Part shown: positions 9,859-19,254 of the stretch, piece after piece
Layout of the letters: every line of letters begins with the position of its first letter
How positions within the stretch are numbered: the stretch's first letter is position 1
DNA from: Streptomyces sp. NRRL S-340
GTDB taxonomy: Bacteria; Actinomycetota; Actinomycetes; Streptomycetales; Streptomycetaceae
Reading direction: 5' to 3'
Length of the DNA: 64,000 bases
NCBI RefSeq assembly: GCF_000720185.1
Contig: NZ_JOIY01000013.1
Coordinates: 95,217-159,216, forward strand
Notes under the pieces: generated by a model
What the model saw: the letters and a program-made list of their open reading frames with translations, nothing else
Told to the model about the DNA's origin: nothing
The model's database searches: none
Translations under genes and position numbers: made by a program

Positions 9859-11706
9859 TCACAGGGCGCCGCGGCTCCTGCGGCGCCAGGTGAGGTACGT
9901 GCCCGTGGCACCGGCCGCCAGCAGCGCGCCCGCGCCGACGCCCACCGCGAGCGCCCTGGAGGAGGGGCCGGTGCCGGTGGTCGCGGCCGTGCTCTCGAAG
10001 GCCGGGCCGGGGGTGACGGACGTTTTCACGGGCGCCACGGAGCGGATCGGTCCGACCGACCTGACCGAGCCGTCGCGGTTCAGCAGCACCTGCTTGCGGT
10101 TGGGGTGACGGAAGTCGAACATGCCGGTCAGCGGGCCCGCGGTCGCGTCGAAGGAGTGGTCGCCGATGCGCCCGGTGTGCCAGTTGTCCTCGATGAAGCG
10201 GATGATCGACGCCTGGTCGGTCTGGGTGTGGTCGACCTTGTTGACCTTGCTGTACGGGGAGATGACCAGCAGCGGCTGGCGCGTGCCGGGGCCGCACCGG
10301 TCCTGGTAGCCGCCGGCCGCCTTGGGGCCGGCCTGGCAGGCGGGGCTGTCGGTGGCCTTGCCGTTGGAGCCGACCGAGGTGTCCGTCGAGCCGTTGCGCA
10401 CCTGCGCGTAGGCGTGGTCGTACCAGCCGTCGGAGTCGTCGTAGGCGATGACGATCGCGGTGGACCTCCACTGCGGCGAACTCTGGACGGCGTTGATCTG
10501 GTCGACCAGGAAGTGCTGTTCGTCGATCGGGTCCGAGTACCCGGCGTGGCCGTCCTGGTAGGAGGGGGCCTTGACGAAGCTGACGGCCGGGAGCCTGCCC
10601 GCCTTCAGCGCGGCGAAGAGGTCGGTCAGGTCGTAGTTGTGGTTGGCGCGCCCGTCGTGGCCGATCTCGGCGACGTCCCTGGGCGGCAGGTGGTGCGGGT
10701 TGGCCGTCGACTTGTAGTACGCGAACGGGTTGTGGTGCGGGCTGTAGTCGACGACCTGGGCGCCGCCGACGTTGGCGTGCGCCGTCTCGCACCTGGCGTA
10801 CTCGCCCTGCTCGCCGCTCCACGCGGTGGAGGGCCGGAAGCCGCCCTGGAACCAGCCCCAGCTGACGTGCTTGCGGTTGAGCAGGTCGCCGATGTTGCGG
10901 CCCTTCATCACCGCGAGCGCGTTGCGGCTGGTGTGGTTCTTGCCGGCGCAGTCGTCGAAGGCGGGGTCCGGGTCGTTGATCATCGTGCCGACGCCGTTCG
11001 CGTCGGGCGACTTGACGGTGTACGGGTCGGGCGTGGAGGTCTGCTTCGGGTTCTCGGTGCCGGAGGCCGGGTCGACGGAGATGATGCCGTGCGTCTGGCC
11101 GGAGGCCAGGTTGATGGCGCCGGGAGTGGAGGGGCCGTAGTTCGAGCCGAAGGAGCGGTCGCTCAGGGCGTAGTGCTGGGCGTAGTTCCACATGGCGGTG
11201 ACGGTGTTGCCGTCGTAGTAGTCCATGACCAGGCCCGGCTCGCCGAACAGGCCGCCGCTGCACTTGCCGACCTCGGTGTTCTGCACGAACTGGTCGGCCC
11301 TGCCGCCGTTGTAGGCGTACTGCTCGGGCCCGTAGGAGTGGTTCTGGTCGCAGGTGACGGCCTGCTGCGGGGTGAGCCGCTTGGGGGCGTACTGGTTGGG
11401 GTTGTTCTCCAGCAGCCCGGCGTGCGCCAGGGTGTCGATGTCCTTCGGGGTCTTCTTCGACGCGGTGAACTTCGTGCCGTCGGTGTTGGCGGCCTTCGGG
11501 TAGGTGGCGAAGTAGTGGTCGAAGGAGATGTTCTCGTCGAAGAGGACGACGACGTGCTCGATGGGGGTCGCGGTCGCGCCGTGCCCGCCGTGTCCGGCGG
11601 GCACGGCGGCCCAGCCGGGGGCGGCCGCGCCCAGGACGGTGAGCGCCGCGGCGCCGGCCAGCGCCCCCAGCCTCCGCGTCGTTGCTCGTCTTCCCCTGCT
11701 GGCCAT
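9859..11706 (-). CDS. Exported phosphoesterase (phospholipase C / acid phosphatase AcpA family), C-terminally membrane-anchored
   Basis: 615-aa extracytoplasmic phosphoesterase (PF04185 family), predicted to release phosphate from phosphomonoesters or phospholipids. Signal peptide at residues 1-33 (ending LGAAAPGWA); the family signature ENISFDHYFATYP follows soon after, later motifs are NDPDPAFDDC, HNPFAYY, FVKAPSYQDGHAGYSDP and IAYDDSDGWYDH, which supply metal ligands in this family. Unlike typical secreted members it ends in a hydrophobic helix (AVGVGAGALLAAGATGTYLTW) followed by RRRSRG, so it should remain anchored to the membrane. ATG 11706 has GGAAGGTGG upstream. A pair of 11-bp spaced TTGACCG repeats lies upstream, suggesting PhoP control. 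Phosphatase versus phospholipase C activity cannot be decided here. Confidence 0.88.
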   Translation of the reverse strand: MASRGRRATTRRLGALAGAAALTVLGAAAPGWAAVPAGHGGHGATATPIEHVVVLFDENISFDHYFATYPKAANTDGTKFTASKKTPKDIDTLAHAGLLENNPNQYAPKRLTPQQAVTCDQNHSYGPEQYAYNGGRADQFVQNTEVGKCSGGLFGEPGLVMDYYDGNTVTAMWNYAQHYALSDRSFGSNYGPSTPGAINLASGQTHGIISVDPASGTENPKQTSTPDPYTVKSPDANGVGTMINDPDPAFDDCAGKNHTSRNALAVMKGRNIGDLLNRKHVSWGWFQGGFRPSTAWSGEQGEYARCETAHANVGGAQVVDYSPHHNPFAYYKSTANPHHLPPRDVAEIGHDGRANHNYDLTDLFAALKAGRLPAVSFVKAPSYQDGHAGYSDPIDEQHFLVDQINAVQSSPQWRSTAIVIAYDDSDGWYDHAYAQVRNGSTDTSVGSNGKATDSPACQAGPKAAGGYQDRCGPGTRQPLLVISPYSKVNKVDHTQTDQASIIRFIEDNWHTGRIGDHSFDATAGPLTGMFDFRHPNRKQVLLNRDGSVRSVGPIRSVAPVKTSVTPGPAFESTAATTGTGPSSRALAVGVGAGALLAAGATGTYLTWRRRSRGAL

Positions 11707-11828
11707 GTGGGTCCACCTTCCGGGCAGGATCGTGCTGCGGTCTACGGGCCGGGACGCGCCGCCGGCCCGGCGGAGGGGCCATGATGACGCCCGGATGAAC
11801 ACCGGGACAGGCAATCCGAGTCAATTCT

Positions 11829-11846
11829 TGACCGTGTATTGACCGA
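11829..11846 (-). promoter_or_regulatory. Possible PHO box upstream of the phosphoesterase gene
   Basis: Two direct CGGTCAA units (minus strand) repeat with exactly 11-bp spacing, and a related GAATTGA follows. Streptomyces PhoP sites are 11-bp direct repeats with a GTTCA core; the core here is GGTCA, so the match is imperfect. About 125 bp before the start codon. Confidence 0.35.
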
Positions 11847-11880
11847 ACGGGGGAGCAAATCACGCCTAATCGATCAGGGA

Positions 11881-13311
11881 TCAGCTCAGGAGTGCGCGTC
11901 CGTACCAGTCCTGTGCATCGCGGACGCCGGGCAGGGCGAAGAAGTACCCGCCGCCGAACGGCTTGACGTAGTCGGTGAGCGGCTCGCCCTCCAGGCGCTT
12001 TTGCACGGTCTCGAACTGGCGGGCCGGATCCTGCTGGTAGCAGCAGAAGAGCAGGCCCATGTCGAGGTTGCCGTTGGTGTCCATGCCCCGGTCGTAGTTG
12101 TAGGCCCGGCGCAGGATGCGCTGGTCGTCGGTGGCGGCGGTGCGCGGGTTGGCGCGGCGGATGTGGGCGTCCAGCGGGATGACGTCGCCCTTGGGGTCGT
12201 CGGCGTAGTGCGGGACGTCGTGCTCGAAGTCGCCGTCCAGGGGCGCGCCGGACTCCCGGACCCGGCCGAACATGCGCTCCTGCTCGGTGAGGGAGACCCG
12301 GTCCCAGAACTCCACCAGCATCCGGATCAGCCGGACCACCTGGTAACTGCCTCCGGTCGCCCAGGCCGGTTCACCACCGCCCCTGCCCACCCACACCAGG
12401 CGGTCCATCTCCCGGGCGTCACCCGCGTCCGGGTTGGCCGTGCCGTCCTTGAAGCCCATCAGGTTGCGCGGGGTGCCGGCCGGGCGGGGCGGTGAGGAGA
12501 AGCCGTCCAGCCGCCAGCGCACCTGGAGGCCGCCTCGCGTGTGCCGGGCGATGTCACGCAGCGCGTGCAGGACGGTGTCCGGGTCGTCGGCGTGCAGGTG
12601 CAGACTGAGGTCGCCGTGGCACCAGTCGGGTCTGAGGTCGTCGTCGGGGAAGGACGGCATGGCCGTGAGCCGGCGGGGGCGCAGGGCGCTCAGGCCGAAA
12701 CGGTCGTCGAAGAGCGCGGCACCGACGCCGACGGTCACGCCCAGCGCACCGGAGGGCAGCCGGCCGCCCAGGATCCCGGAGTCGGCGGGCGGCCCGGTGA
12801 TGCCGGCCGGCTCGGGCGTACCGCCGAAGGCCAGGAAGCGGGCGCGGTCGGTCAGGGTGCGCAGGAGGTCGGTCAGCTCCCCGCGGTCGGCGGCGGTGAC
12901 GTCGAAGGCCACGAAGACGGTGGTGCGGCGGGGGGCGGCGAGCACCGACTGCTGGTGCGGGCCGTGGAAGGGGGCGACGGCGGGCAGCGCGGGCCCGGCC
13001 GGGCCCGCGGCGAGGTCCGCGCCGGTGCCGGACGCCGCCGCGCCCCCGGAGGCGAGTCCGGCGCCGGCCAGCGCCGCTCCCCGCAGGAACCGGCGCCGGG
13101 CCACGCCGCCCCGGGGCGCCGCCGGCCCGTCCGGCACCTCGGGGCGGCGGCCGGCCGGCTCGGGAACCGGTGCGGCCCTCCCGTCCCTGTCCCGCTCGCC
13201 CTGGCCCCGCTTCTCGGACACCCGTGCCTCCTCGCTCCGTTCCCGTCCCCGCACCTGCTCCGCCCGCCGCCGTGACACCTGCTCGCGTCCCGTGTGTCCG
13301 GCCGGGCTCAC
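11881..13311 (-). CDS. efeB: Dyp-type peroxidase EfeB, exported by Tat
   Basis: 476-aa haem peroxidase of the EfeUOB iron system; it is exported folded and is thought to oxidise Fe(II) or act on haem-derived substrates for uptake. A long polar leader precedes the twin-arginine signal [14 protein letters not shown], so the Tat signal lies around residues 85-110, giving an unusually long N-region; an internal GTG start nearer the RR is possible. DyP signatures present are [11 protein letters not shown] (GxxDG distal motif), [17 protein letters not shown] and [11 protein letters not shown]. The GTG at 13311 overlaps the efeO stop codon (GTGA), so the two are translationally coupled. No efeU permease is present. 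Confidence 0.9.
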   Translation of the reverse strand: MSPAGHTGREQVSRRRAEQVRGRERSEEARVSEKRGQGERDRDGRAAPVPEPAGRRPEVPDGPAAPRGGVARRRFLRGAALAGAGLASGGAAASGTGADLAAGPAGPALPAVAPFHGPHQQSVLAAPRRTTVFVAFDVTAADRGELTDLLRTLTDRARFLAFGGTPEPAGITGPPADSGILGGRLPSGALGVTVGVGAALFDDRFGLSALRPRRLTAMPSFPDDDLRPDWCHGDLSLHLHADDPDTVLHALRDIARHTRGGLQVRWRLDGFSSPPRPAGTPRNLMGFKDGTANPDAGDAREMDRLVWVGRGGGEPAWATGGSYQVVRLIRMLVEFWDRVSLTEQERMFGRVRESGAPLDGDFEHDVPHYADDPKGDVIPLDAHIRRANPRTAATDDQRILRRAYNYDRGMDTNGNLDMGLLFCCYQQDPARQFETVQKRLEGEPLTDYVKPFGGGYFFALPGVRDAQDWYGRALLS

Positions 13312-14528
13312 GACGTCCTCCGGGGGTCGCAGAGCGTGGCCACGGAGGCCAGCCGCTCCACCAGGTCGCCCAGCACGGCGTCGGTCCGCTCCCGCTGCGT
13401 GCGGCTCAGCCGGTCCAGAGGCGTCCACCGCTCCCCGTTCCGCAGGCCGTCGAGCAGGGTCCGGGCGCGTTCCGTCACGCGGTCCAGCTCCGGCAGACCG
13501 GCGTAGCGGGTGGCGAGCAGCGGGCGCAGCCGGGACAGGACGGCGCGGGTGCCGTCGAGGTTGGCGCGGGCGGTGGCGAGGCTGGTGCCGCTGCCGTAGT
13601 CGGTGCGGCCGGTCAGCTCGAACTGGACGGTGTTCTCGAGGATCTCGTGCGCCCGCAGGCCGAGCTGGGCGGGGTCCATGCGGGCCTGGGACCAGGTGTC
13701 GCGCAGCGCGGTGAGCGCCCGTACCAGGGCCGCCGCCGGGGCTCGCAGGCTCCGCGCGCTCTCGCCGTGCCACAGCCCGTACTCAATCCGGTGGAAGCCG
13801 GTGAAGGACGGGTCGTGGACGCCGCCGGGCAGTCCGGCGTCGGTGCCGTTGATCCGGGCGTCGGCGTCGCCGAAGGCGTCGTAGGCCGCTCCGAGCCGCT
13901 CGTACTGCAGGTGCGCGGGCAGCCAGGCCGTACGGGCCAGGCCGAGGTCGCCGGCGTCGATCGCCTCCCGCAGGCGGCCGGTCAGCCGCACCGCTTCGTC
14001 CAGGCCGCCCGCCACCCACTTCTGGTAGTCGATCGCCGGGGGGATCAGGTCGTGCTGGGTGACCGCCGCCGCGGCCGGGCCGCGGGCCCCGCGGCCGATC
14101 CGGACCGTCGGGCCGGTCACCGCGTCGGCGTCCTCGGGCACGCACCGGAACGCGTACGCGCCCTTGCCGACGCGGACGGTCAGGGGCCGGGTGGTGCCCG
14201 GGCCGATGCCCTCGACCTCCCCATACACGGCGTGGCTTCCCGGATCCTCCAGGTAGACCTCGACGGCCCGGTCGGAGACGTTGTGGAGGTCGAAGACGCG
14301 CAGGCCGGGCGCCGGCTCGTCCCAGCCCCGTCCGCAGCCGCCGGCCGACACCTCGACGGCGGTGTGCGGCACCGTGCCGGCCGCGGCGCCCGTGCGGCCG
14401 GAGGTCCGCGTGAACGCCAGCACCCCGGCGGCCCCGAGCACCAGTGCCAGCAGCAGTGCCGCCGCCGGGGCCACCCCGATCGCGGCCAGCGGCCTGAGCC
14501 GTCGTACGCCCGAGCCGGGCACCCGCAT
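13308..14528 (-). CDS. efeO: Iron uptake protein EfeO (cupredoxin plus imelysin/M75 domains)
   Basis: 406-aa extracytoplasmic iron-binding protein. An N-terminal membrane segment (about residues 14-39, [21 protein letters not shown]) leads to a cupredoxin-like domain (55-145) with Cys65, His82 and Cys129 as candidate metal ligands, then an M75/imelysin domain (155-400) carrying the HxxE iron motif [12 protein letters not shown] (H246, E249) and the [14 protein letters not shown] helix. This is the two-domain EfeO rather than the short EfeM. ATG 14528 follows GGGGAGGACCGGA. It is first in an efeO-efeB operon; the usual first gene efeU (Fe2+ permease) is replaced by a divergent phosphatase gene. 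No clear DmdR/IdeR iron box was recognised in the 150-bp divergent promoter. Confidence 0.92.
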   Translation of the reverse strand: MRVPGSGVRRLRPLAAIGVAPAAALLLALVLGAAGVLAFTRTSGRTGAAAGTVPHTAVEVSAGGCGRGWDEPAPGLRVFDLHNVSDRAVEVYLEDPGSHAVYGEVEGIGPGTTRPLTVRVGKGAYAFRCVPEDADAVTGPTVRIGRGARGPAAAAVTQHDLIPPAIDYQKWVAGGLDEAVRLTGRLREAIDAGDLGLARTAWLPAHLQYERLGAAYDAFGDADARINGTDAGLPGGVHDPSFTGFHRIEYGLWHGESARSLRAPAAALVRALTALRDTWSQARMDPAQLGLRAHEILENTVQFELTGRTDYGSGTSLATARANLDGTRAVLSRLRPLLATRYAGLPELDRVTERARTLLDGLRNGERWTPLDRLSRTQRERTDAVLGDLVERLASVATLCDPRRTS

Positions 14529-14678
14529 TCCGGTCCTCCCCAGGTCAACCCCGCGTGATCGCGTCCGGGACCGCATCATGCCGGACGACGGCCACCACCC
14601 TGGCAGACGGCCGGGAAAACCGGTACCCGCCCGTTTCCCGAGGTGCGCGGGCGTGTCGCCGCGGTGCAGTGTGGAGGC

Positions 14679-15938
14679 GTGAGTGCCGGGCAACAAGGCT
14701 CCAGCGGTCGCGGGCGGCGGCGGCAGTCGGGTCATGCGCTGCTGCTCGTCGCGGCCGTGCTCGTCGTCCTCATCACGGTGTCCGACATCGTGACCCCCAC
14801 CGACATCCACCTCGGGCCGCTCCTGGTGATCGCTCCCGCGGTCACCGCGTGGGCCGAGGGCCCGCGGACGACGGGGTGCGTGGGGGCGCTGTCGGTGGCG
14901 GCGCAGGCGTTCATCGGCTGGCACTCCCACGCGCTCCTGTCGCGGAACGTGATCGTGCAGGTGATCTCGCTGGCGGTGCTGTCCGTGCTGATCGTGGCGC
15001 TGTCCGTGGTCCGCGACCGGCGCCGCCGCGAACTGGCGCAGGTCCGTTCGGTCGCCGAGGCCGCGCAGCACGTCCTGCTGTGGCCGCTCCCGGACCGGCT
15101 GGGGTCCTTGGAACTGGCCTGCCTGTACCTGGCCGCGGAGGACGAGGCGTCGATCGGGGGCGATCTGTACGCCGCCGCCCGGACCGGGCGGGGCGCCCGG
15201 CTGCTCATCGGTGACGTGCGCGGCAAGGGCCTGCCCGCGGTCGGGGAGGCGGCCCTGGTGCTCGGAGCGTTCCGCGAGGCCGCCCACCACCTCACCGCGC
15301 TGCCGTCGCTCGCCGCGTCCCTGGAGCGCAGCGTCATCCGGTATCTCGCCGACTTCGAACCGGAGGAGGAGTCCGGGGAACGCTTCGTGACCGCGCTGCT
15401 GCTGGAGGTTCCCGACGACGAACCGGTCGTGCGGATGACCAGTTGCGGCCATGTGGCGCCGCTGCTGCTCGGGAGCGACGAGGGACGCGTCGGCGTCGCG
15501 GACCTTGATCCCGCTCCTCCGCTCGGGGTCGGGCTGACCGACGCCGGCGGCTCCACCGTCGACGAACTGCCCTTCGGTCCCGGCGACACCCTGCTGCTGT
15601 ACACCGACGGCGTCGTCGAGGCGCGCGACCGCCACGGCGTCTTCTACCCGCTGGCGGAGCACGCCTCGCGGTGGGCCGGCTGCGCCCCCGGCGTGCTGCT
15701 CGACCACCTCCGGCGCGATCTGCTCGCGCACACCGGCGGGCGCCTCGGGGACGACGTCGCCCTGGTGGCGGTCCGCCGGGTGCCGCCCTCGCCCGCCGGC
15801 TCGCGCGTCGCCCGCGCGCTGCGCGGCGCCCTCCCGGACGGCGCCGCCGCCGTACGGACCGAGCCCGGCGGACCGGAGCCCGTGCCCCCCGGCCCGTACG
15901 GGCCTGAGCCCGGCGGACCGGAACCGGCGCCCCGGTAG
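14679..15938 (+). CDS. Integral membrane PP2C/SpoIIE-type serine phosphatase
   Basis: 419-aa (from GTG 14679) RsbU-like phosphatase. Three or four transmembrane helices occupy about residues 18-110 (ALLLVAAVLVVLITV, GPLLVIAPAVTAWA, VIVQVISLAVLSVLIVAL), then a linker and a cytosolic PP2C domain with ASIGGDLYAA, LLIGDVRGKGL, LLLYTDGVVEARD and GDDVALVAV, which supply the metal-binding aspartates. It should dephosphorylate an anti-anti-sigma factor; no partner gene is adjacent. Upstream in-frame GTGs at 14643 and 14664 are alternative starts; 14679 is preferred for the GGAGG just before it, although the spacing is tight. Highly similar in plan to the protein at 33532. Short Pro/Gly repeat tail (GGPEPxPxGPYGPEP). 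Confidence 0.88.
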   Translation: MSAGQQGSSGRGRRRQSGHALLLVAAVLVVLITVSDIVTPTDIHLGPLLVIAPAVTAWAEGPRTTGCVGALSVAAQAFIGWHSHALLSRNVIVQVISLAVLSVLIVALSVVRDRRRRELAQVRSVAEAAQHVLLWPLPDRLGSLELACLYLAAEDEASIGGDLYAAARTGRGARLLIGDVRGKGLPAVGEAALVLGAFREAAHHLTALPSLAASLERSVIRYLADFEPEEESGERFVTALLLEVPDDEPVVRMTSCGHVAPLLLGSDEGRVGVADLDPAPPLGVGLTDAGGSTVDELPFGPGDTLLLYTDGVVEARDRHGVFYPLAEHASRWAGCAPGVLLDHLRRDLLAHTGGRLGDDVALVAVRRVPPSPAGSRVARALRGALPDGAAAVRTEPGGPEPVPPGPYGPEPGGPEPAPR

Positions 15939-16264
15939 CCCAGCGGGCGCTCTCACGGGCCGGAGCGGGCGTCCGCCCGAGCGGGCACGGGCGTCTTCCC
16001 CGGCCGGAGCCTGCAGCCGTGACGCACCGGAGCCGGGCGGAGGGGAAGGGACCGGGCGCGGTGGCCCCGCCGGGCGGTCTCCCGGTCAGGCAGAACTGCC
16101 CGCTCGTGCGGGCAATCGCACCGGGCCTTTCCAATATGATCACCAAAGCTCGTATAGTGACCGACAGTTGACCGCACGTGTCACCTGCCACCCGCCAGGC
16201 CCTGCCCAAGGACCCGACCGAGGGCCGCTCTCGACCGAGCGGCGGCCGCCCGAGGACCCGATTG
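15939..16264 (+). other. Intergenic leader of the conservon operon
   Basis: 326 bp without a convincing gene. A small TGCCCG/CGGGCA hairpin lies at 16097-16114. A possible -10 hexamer TATAGT is at 16153-16158 within an AT-richer patch (16128-16160), so the conservon promoter probably lies here; a matching -35 is not clear. Confidence 0.4.
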
Positions 16265-17896
16265 ATGACCGCGCCCACGCCTCACGGCGAGCGACCCACC
16301 GTCCGCAAGCTCCTCCCCCTTCCCGCGCTCACCGCCGTCGTGTCCGTCGCCGCGGTCGCGGGAGCGGTCTCGGCGGCACCCGCCTCGGTACGCACCCCGC
16401 TCGCCTGGGGGGCGGGCGCGGCGGCCGTCGTCCTGGTGGTCGCCGTGTTCCTGGCCGTACGCGCGACGCAGAGCGCGCGGATCGCCCGGCGCCGGCTGCA
16501 CACGGCGACCCAGGACGTCGAGCGCCTGGCCCAGGAGCGCTACCGGGTGGTGGAGGAGGCGCAGCGGGAACGGCAGCACCTCGTCGACGAACTCGCCCGC
16601 CAGCGTGCCGAGTTCGCGCAGTCCTTCGCACACGAGCGGGCCCGGCTCGAAGACGCCGCCGCCCGGGAGGCGGACCGCCTCCGGCAGGAGAACGCGCGGC
16701 TGAGCGGCGAGCTGGAACGCGCCGGCCGGGCCCGGGACGCGGCGATCTCCGCGACCTCCAACGCGGCCGGCCGCATGCAGGCACTGACCACCGCCATGCT
16801 CGCCGACCTGCGGGCCATGGAGGAGCGCCACTCGGACGAGGAGGTCCTCGCCGACCTGCTCCACCTGGATCACCGTACGGCGCAGGCCGGCCGTCTCGCC
16901 GACTCGGTCGCCGTGCTCACCGGTGCCCGTTCGGGGCGCCGCTGGGCGCGGCCCATCGCGATGGAGTCGATCCTGCGCGGCGCGCTGGGCCGCATCAGCG
17001 CCTACCGCCGGGTGCGGGTCCACGCGACGAGCGAGACCGCGGTCGCGGGGCACGCCGCCGAGGGCGTGATGCACGCGCTCGCCGAACTCCTCGACAACGC
17101 CGCCAACTTCTCCCCGCCGACGTCCGAGGTGCACGTCTACGTCGAGGAGGTGCCCGCCGGGGTCATCCTGTCCGTGGAGGACAGCGGCCTGGTGATGGGC
17201 GAGATCCAGCTGCGCCGTGCCGAGCAGGCCGTCTCGGGCGACGTCTCGGAGCTGGGCGGCCTCACCGGCACCCGGCTCGGGCTCGCCGTCGTGGGCCGCC
17301 TGGCCCGCAAGTACGGCCTCAAGGTGTCCTTCCGGCCGTCCGCGCGGGGCGGCACGGGCGTGCTGATGCTCGTCCCCCAGGAGATTCTCACCAGCCCCGT
17401 CGCCTCCTCCGCGCGCCCCGCGGGTCCCCCGGCGCAGGACACCCGGGACGGCGCTCGGGACACCGTCCAGGACGGCCCGCGGGCGCTGCCCGCCGGAACC
17501 CGGGCCGCCGCGCCCGCCGCCGATTCCGGCGGCCCCGCGCCCGTGCACGAGAGCGTGCCCGACGGCACGGACGGCGAGACGGCCGAGCGGCCCGTCGCGG
17601 GGCTGCCCAAGCGGCGCAGGGGCCGCACCCTGGCCGAGGCCGAGCGGGCCCGTTCGGCCTCCCGCGCCCCCGCCCCGCGGCCCGCGCCCGCCGGCGACGA
17701 CGCCAAGGCCCGCGTCGCCCGCTTCAGCAGCTTCCGGCAGGCCGTGCGCCCGAACACCGGCGCGGCGTCCGCCGCCACGCCGCCCGACCCGACCACCGGG
17801 CCGTCGTCCGCCCAGGGCGACGCCGCCGCCCCGGCCGCACCGGCCGACTCCCCGTCCCACCCCACCGCGCACCCGGAAGGCGACCTCACTTCATGA
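16265..17896 (+). CDS. Conservon sensor-histidine-kinase-like protein (CvnA type)
   Basis: 543-aa first member of a conservon (cvn), the Streptomyces G-protein-like membrane signalling complex. Two N-terminal transmembrane helices (about 19-40 and 47-66), a long coiled coil (75-165; repeated QERYRVVEEAQRERQ type heptads), a DHp-like region with LLHLDHRTAQAGRLADS, an HATPase_c domain with N-box ELLDNAANFSPP and GxG-type loop TGTRLGLAVVGRLARKYG (about 250-380), and a long Pro/Ala/Arg-rich C-tail. ATG 16265 is preferred over the open frame from 16178 because GAGGA lies 9 bases upstream. The stop overlaps the next start as ATGA. In known conservons this subunit forms a membrane complex with the roadblock, DUF742 and GTPase proteins and often lacks true kinase output. 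Confidence 0.92.
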   Translation: MTAPTPHGERPTVRKLLPLPALTAVVSVAAVAGAVSAAPASVRTPLAWGAGAAAVVLVVAVFLAVRATQSARIARRRLHTATQDVERLAQERYRVVEEAQRERQHLVDELARQRAEFAQSFAHERARLEDAAAREADRLRQENARLSGELERAGRARDAAISATSNAAGRMQALTTAMLADLRAMEERHSDEEVLADLLHLDHRTAQAGRLADSVAVLTGARSGRRWARPIAMESILRGALGRISAYRRVRVHATSETAVAGHAAEGVMHALAELLDNAANFSPPTSEVHVYVEEVPAGVILSVEDSGLVMGEIQLRRAEQAVSGDVSELGGLTGTRLGLAVVGRLARKYGLKVSFRPSARGGTGVLMLVPQEILTSPVASSARPAGPPAQDTRDGARDTVQDGPRALPAGTRAAAPAADSGGPAPVHESVPDGTDGETAERPVAGLPKRRRGRTLAEAERARSASRAPAPRPAPAGDDAKARVARFSSFRQAVRPNTGAASAATPPDPTTGPSSAQGDAAAPAAPADSPSHPTAHPEGDLTS

Positions 17897-18300
17897 CCGG
17901 CCAGACCACCGCCGACGACCAGCTCACCTGGCTCCTGGAGGGCCTGTTGGAGCGGACCCCGGGCGCGCGGCACGCGCTCGTGCTGTCCCGCGACGGGCTG
18001 AAGCTGTGCCGCACTCCCGAGCTGACGGTCGACCAGGCCGACCAGCTCGCGGCGATCGCCGCCGGCATCCAGTCGCTCTCCCACGGCGCGTCCGCCGAGT
18101 TCGGGGACGGCAGCGGGGGCGTGCGCTCGGCGATGACCGAGTTCTACGGCGGTGTGCTGTTCATCGTGGAGGCCGGTGAGGGCGCTCATCTCGCGGTCGT
18201 CACCACCGAGGACGCCGACGCCGGACTCGTCGGGCACAACATGAGCGAGCTGGTGGAGCAGCTCGGCGAGTACCTGACCGCCCAGCCCCGCACGTCATGA
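17893..18300 (+). CDS. Conservon roadblock/LC7 domain protein (CvnB type)
   Basis: 135-aa roadblock/LC7 protein, second conservon subunit. The fold covers almost the whole chain: a helical LTWLLEGLLERTPGARHALVLS, DGLKLC hairpin, DQADQLAAIAAGIQSLS helix, and ending VGHNMSELVEQLGEYL. Roadblock proteins act as non-catalytic partners or GTPase-activating proteins for small Ras-like GTPases; here the partner is the GTPase encoded at 18625. Start overlaps the preceding stop (ATGA), and its own stop overlaps the next start, so stoichiometric translation is expected. Confidence 0.93.
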   Translation: MTGQTTADDQLTWLLEGLLERTPGARHALVLSRDGLKLCRTPELTVDQADQLAAIAAGIQSLSHGASAEFGDGSGGVRSAMTEFYGGVLFIVEAGEGAHLAVVTTEDADAGLVGHNMSELVEQLGEYLTAQPRTS

Positions 18301-18644
18301 GCAGGCCCGGCAGGGACGACGCCCCGGACCGCCTGTACACCATCACCGGCGGGCGCACCAGCTCCGGCCCCGACAACCCCTTCGACCTGGTCACGCTGGT
18401 CGTGGCGGAGTCGCAGCCGGCGCCGGGGATGCAGTCGGAGCACGCCGCGATCCTGCGGCTGGCCGAGTCCCCCACGGCCGTGGTGGAGATCGCCGCCGAA
18501 CTGCGGCTGCCCGTGAGCATCACCAAGGTGCTGCTGTGCGACCTGCTGGCCGCGGGCCGCGTCAGTGCCCGCCACCCGCGCAAGGCCGCCGTCTACGACC
18601 CCGACATCCTGGAGCAGGTGCTCGTTGGACTCCGCAACCTCTGA
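18297..18644 (+). CDS. Conservon DUF742 protein (CvnC type)
   Basis: 115-aa DUF742 protein, third conservon subunit, with a winged-helix-like arrangement: LYTITGGRTSSG near the N-terminus, then LDLVTLVV-type strand (FDLVTLVVAES), EHAAILRLAESPTAVVEIAAELRLP helices and a C-terminal VSITKVLLCDLLAAGRV recognition-helix-like segment. Function is unknown beyond complex formation with the other Cvn proteins. Overlaps the previous gene by ATGA and contains the TTG start of the GTPase gene within its last 20 bases. Confidence 0.93.
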   Translation: MSRPGRDDAPDRLYTITGGRTSSGPDNPFDLVTLVVAESQPAPGMQSEHAAILRLAESPTAVVEIAAELRLPVSITKVLLCDLLAAGRVSARHPRKAAVYDPDILEQVLVGLRNL

Positions 18645-19254
18645 CGCCCGCACCCCGTTGGGTGCCTCCGCCGACAACGGTCTGAAGATCGTGGTCGTGG
18701 GCGGTTTCGGCGTCGGCAAGACCACCCTGGTCCGCTCGGTCAGCGAGATACGTCCCCTCAACACCGAGGAGACCATGACGCAGGCGGGCGAGGCGATCGA
18801 CGACGTCAGCGGTGTGCGCGGCAAGACCGCCACGACCGTCGCCTTCGACTTCGGCCGCATCACCCTGGACGCGCACAACGTGCTGTACCTGTTCGGCGCG
18901 CCCGGTCAGGAGCGGTTCTGGTTCCTGTGGGACCGCCTGTTCTCCGGGACGCTGGGGGCGGTGGTGCTCGTCGACACCCGCCGGATCGGGGACTCCTGGT
19001 ACGCCATCGACCGGCTGGAGCACCACGGCACGCCGTTCATCGTGGCCTGCAACGACTTCGGCGGGCCCGCCCACCCGCACGCCGAGATCCGCGAGGCGCT
19101 CGACCTGGACCCGCGGGTGCCGCTGGTGGACTGCGACGCCCGCTCCCGGGAGTCCAGCAAGCAGGTGCTGATCACCCTCGTGCAGCACCTCAAGGACCAC
19201 TACGCCGGACAGGCCGCCGGGCCGGCGGCCCTGCCCCGACAGGAGTTCGTGTGA
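18625..19254 (+). CDS. Conservon Ras/Rho-like GTPase (CvnD type)
   Basis: 209-aa small GTPase, the output switch of the conservon. Walker A is GGFGVGKT (residues 26-33); switch I contains the invariant threonines of GKTATTVAFDFGRI; Walker B/G3 is FGAPGQERFWF, with GQ in the place of the Ras DxxGQ; the G4 position reads CNDFG rather than NKxD, typical of this ATP/GTP-binding family. The start is TTG at 18625 (LDSATSD), since no ATG or GTG lies at the correct distance from GGAGCAGG and the domain starts soon after; it overlaps the DUF742 stop. Stop overlaps the GTG of the P450 gene (GTGA). Confidence 0.92.
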   Translation: MDSATSDARTPLGASADNGLKIVVVGGFGVGKTTLVRSVSEIRPLNTEETMTQAGEAIDDVSGVRGKTATTVAFDFGRITLDAHNVLYLFGAPGQERFWFLWDRLFSGTLGAVVLVDTRRIGDSWYAIDRLEHHGTPFIVACNDFGGPAHPHAEIREALDLDPRVPLVDCDARSRESSKQVLITLVQHLKDHYAGQAAGPAALPRQEFV

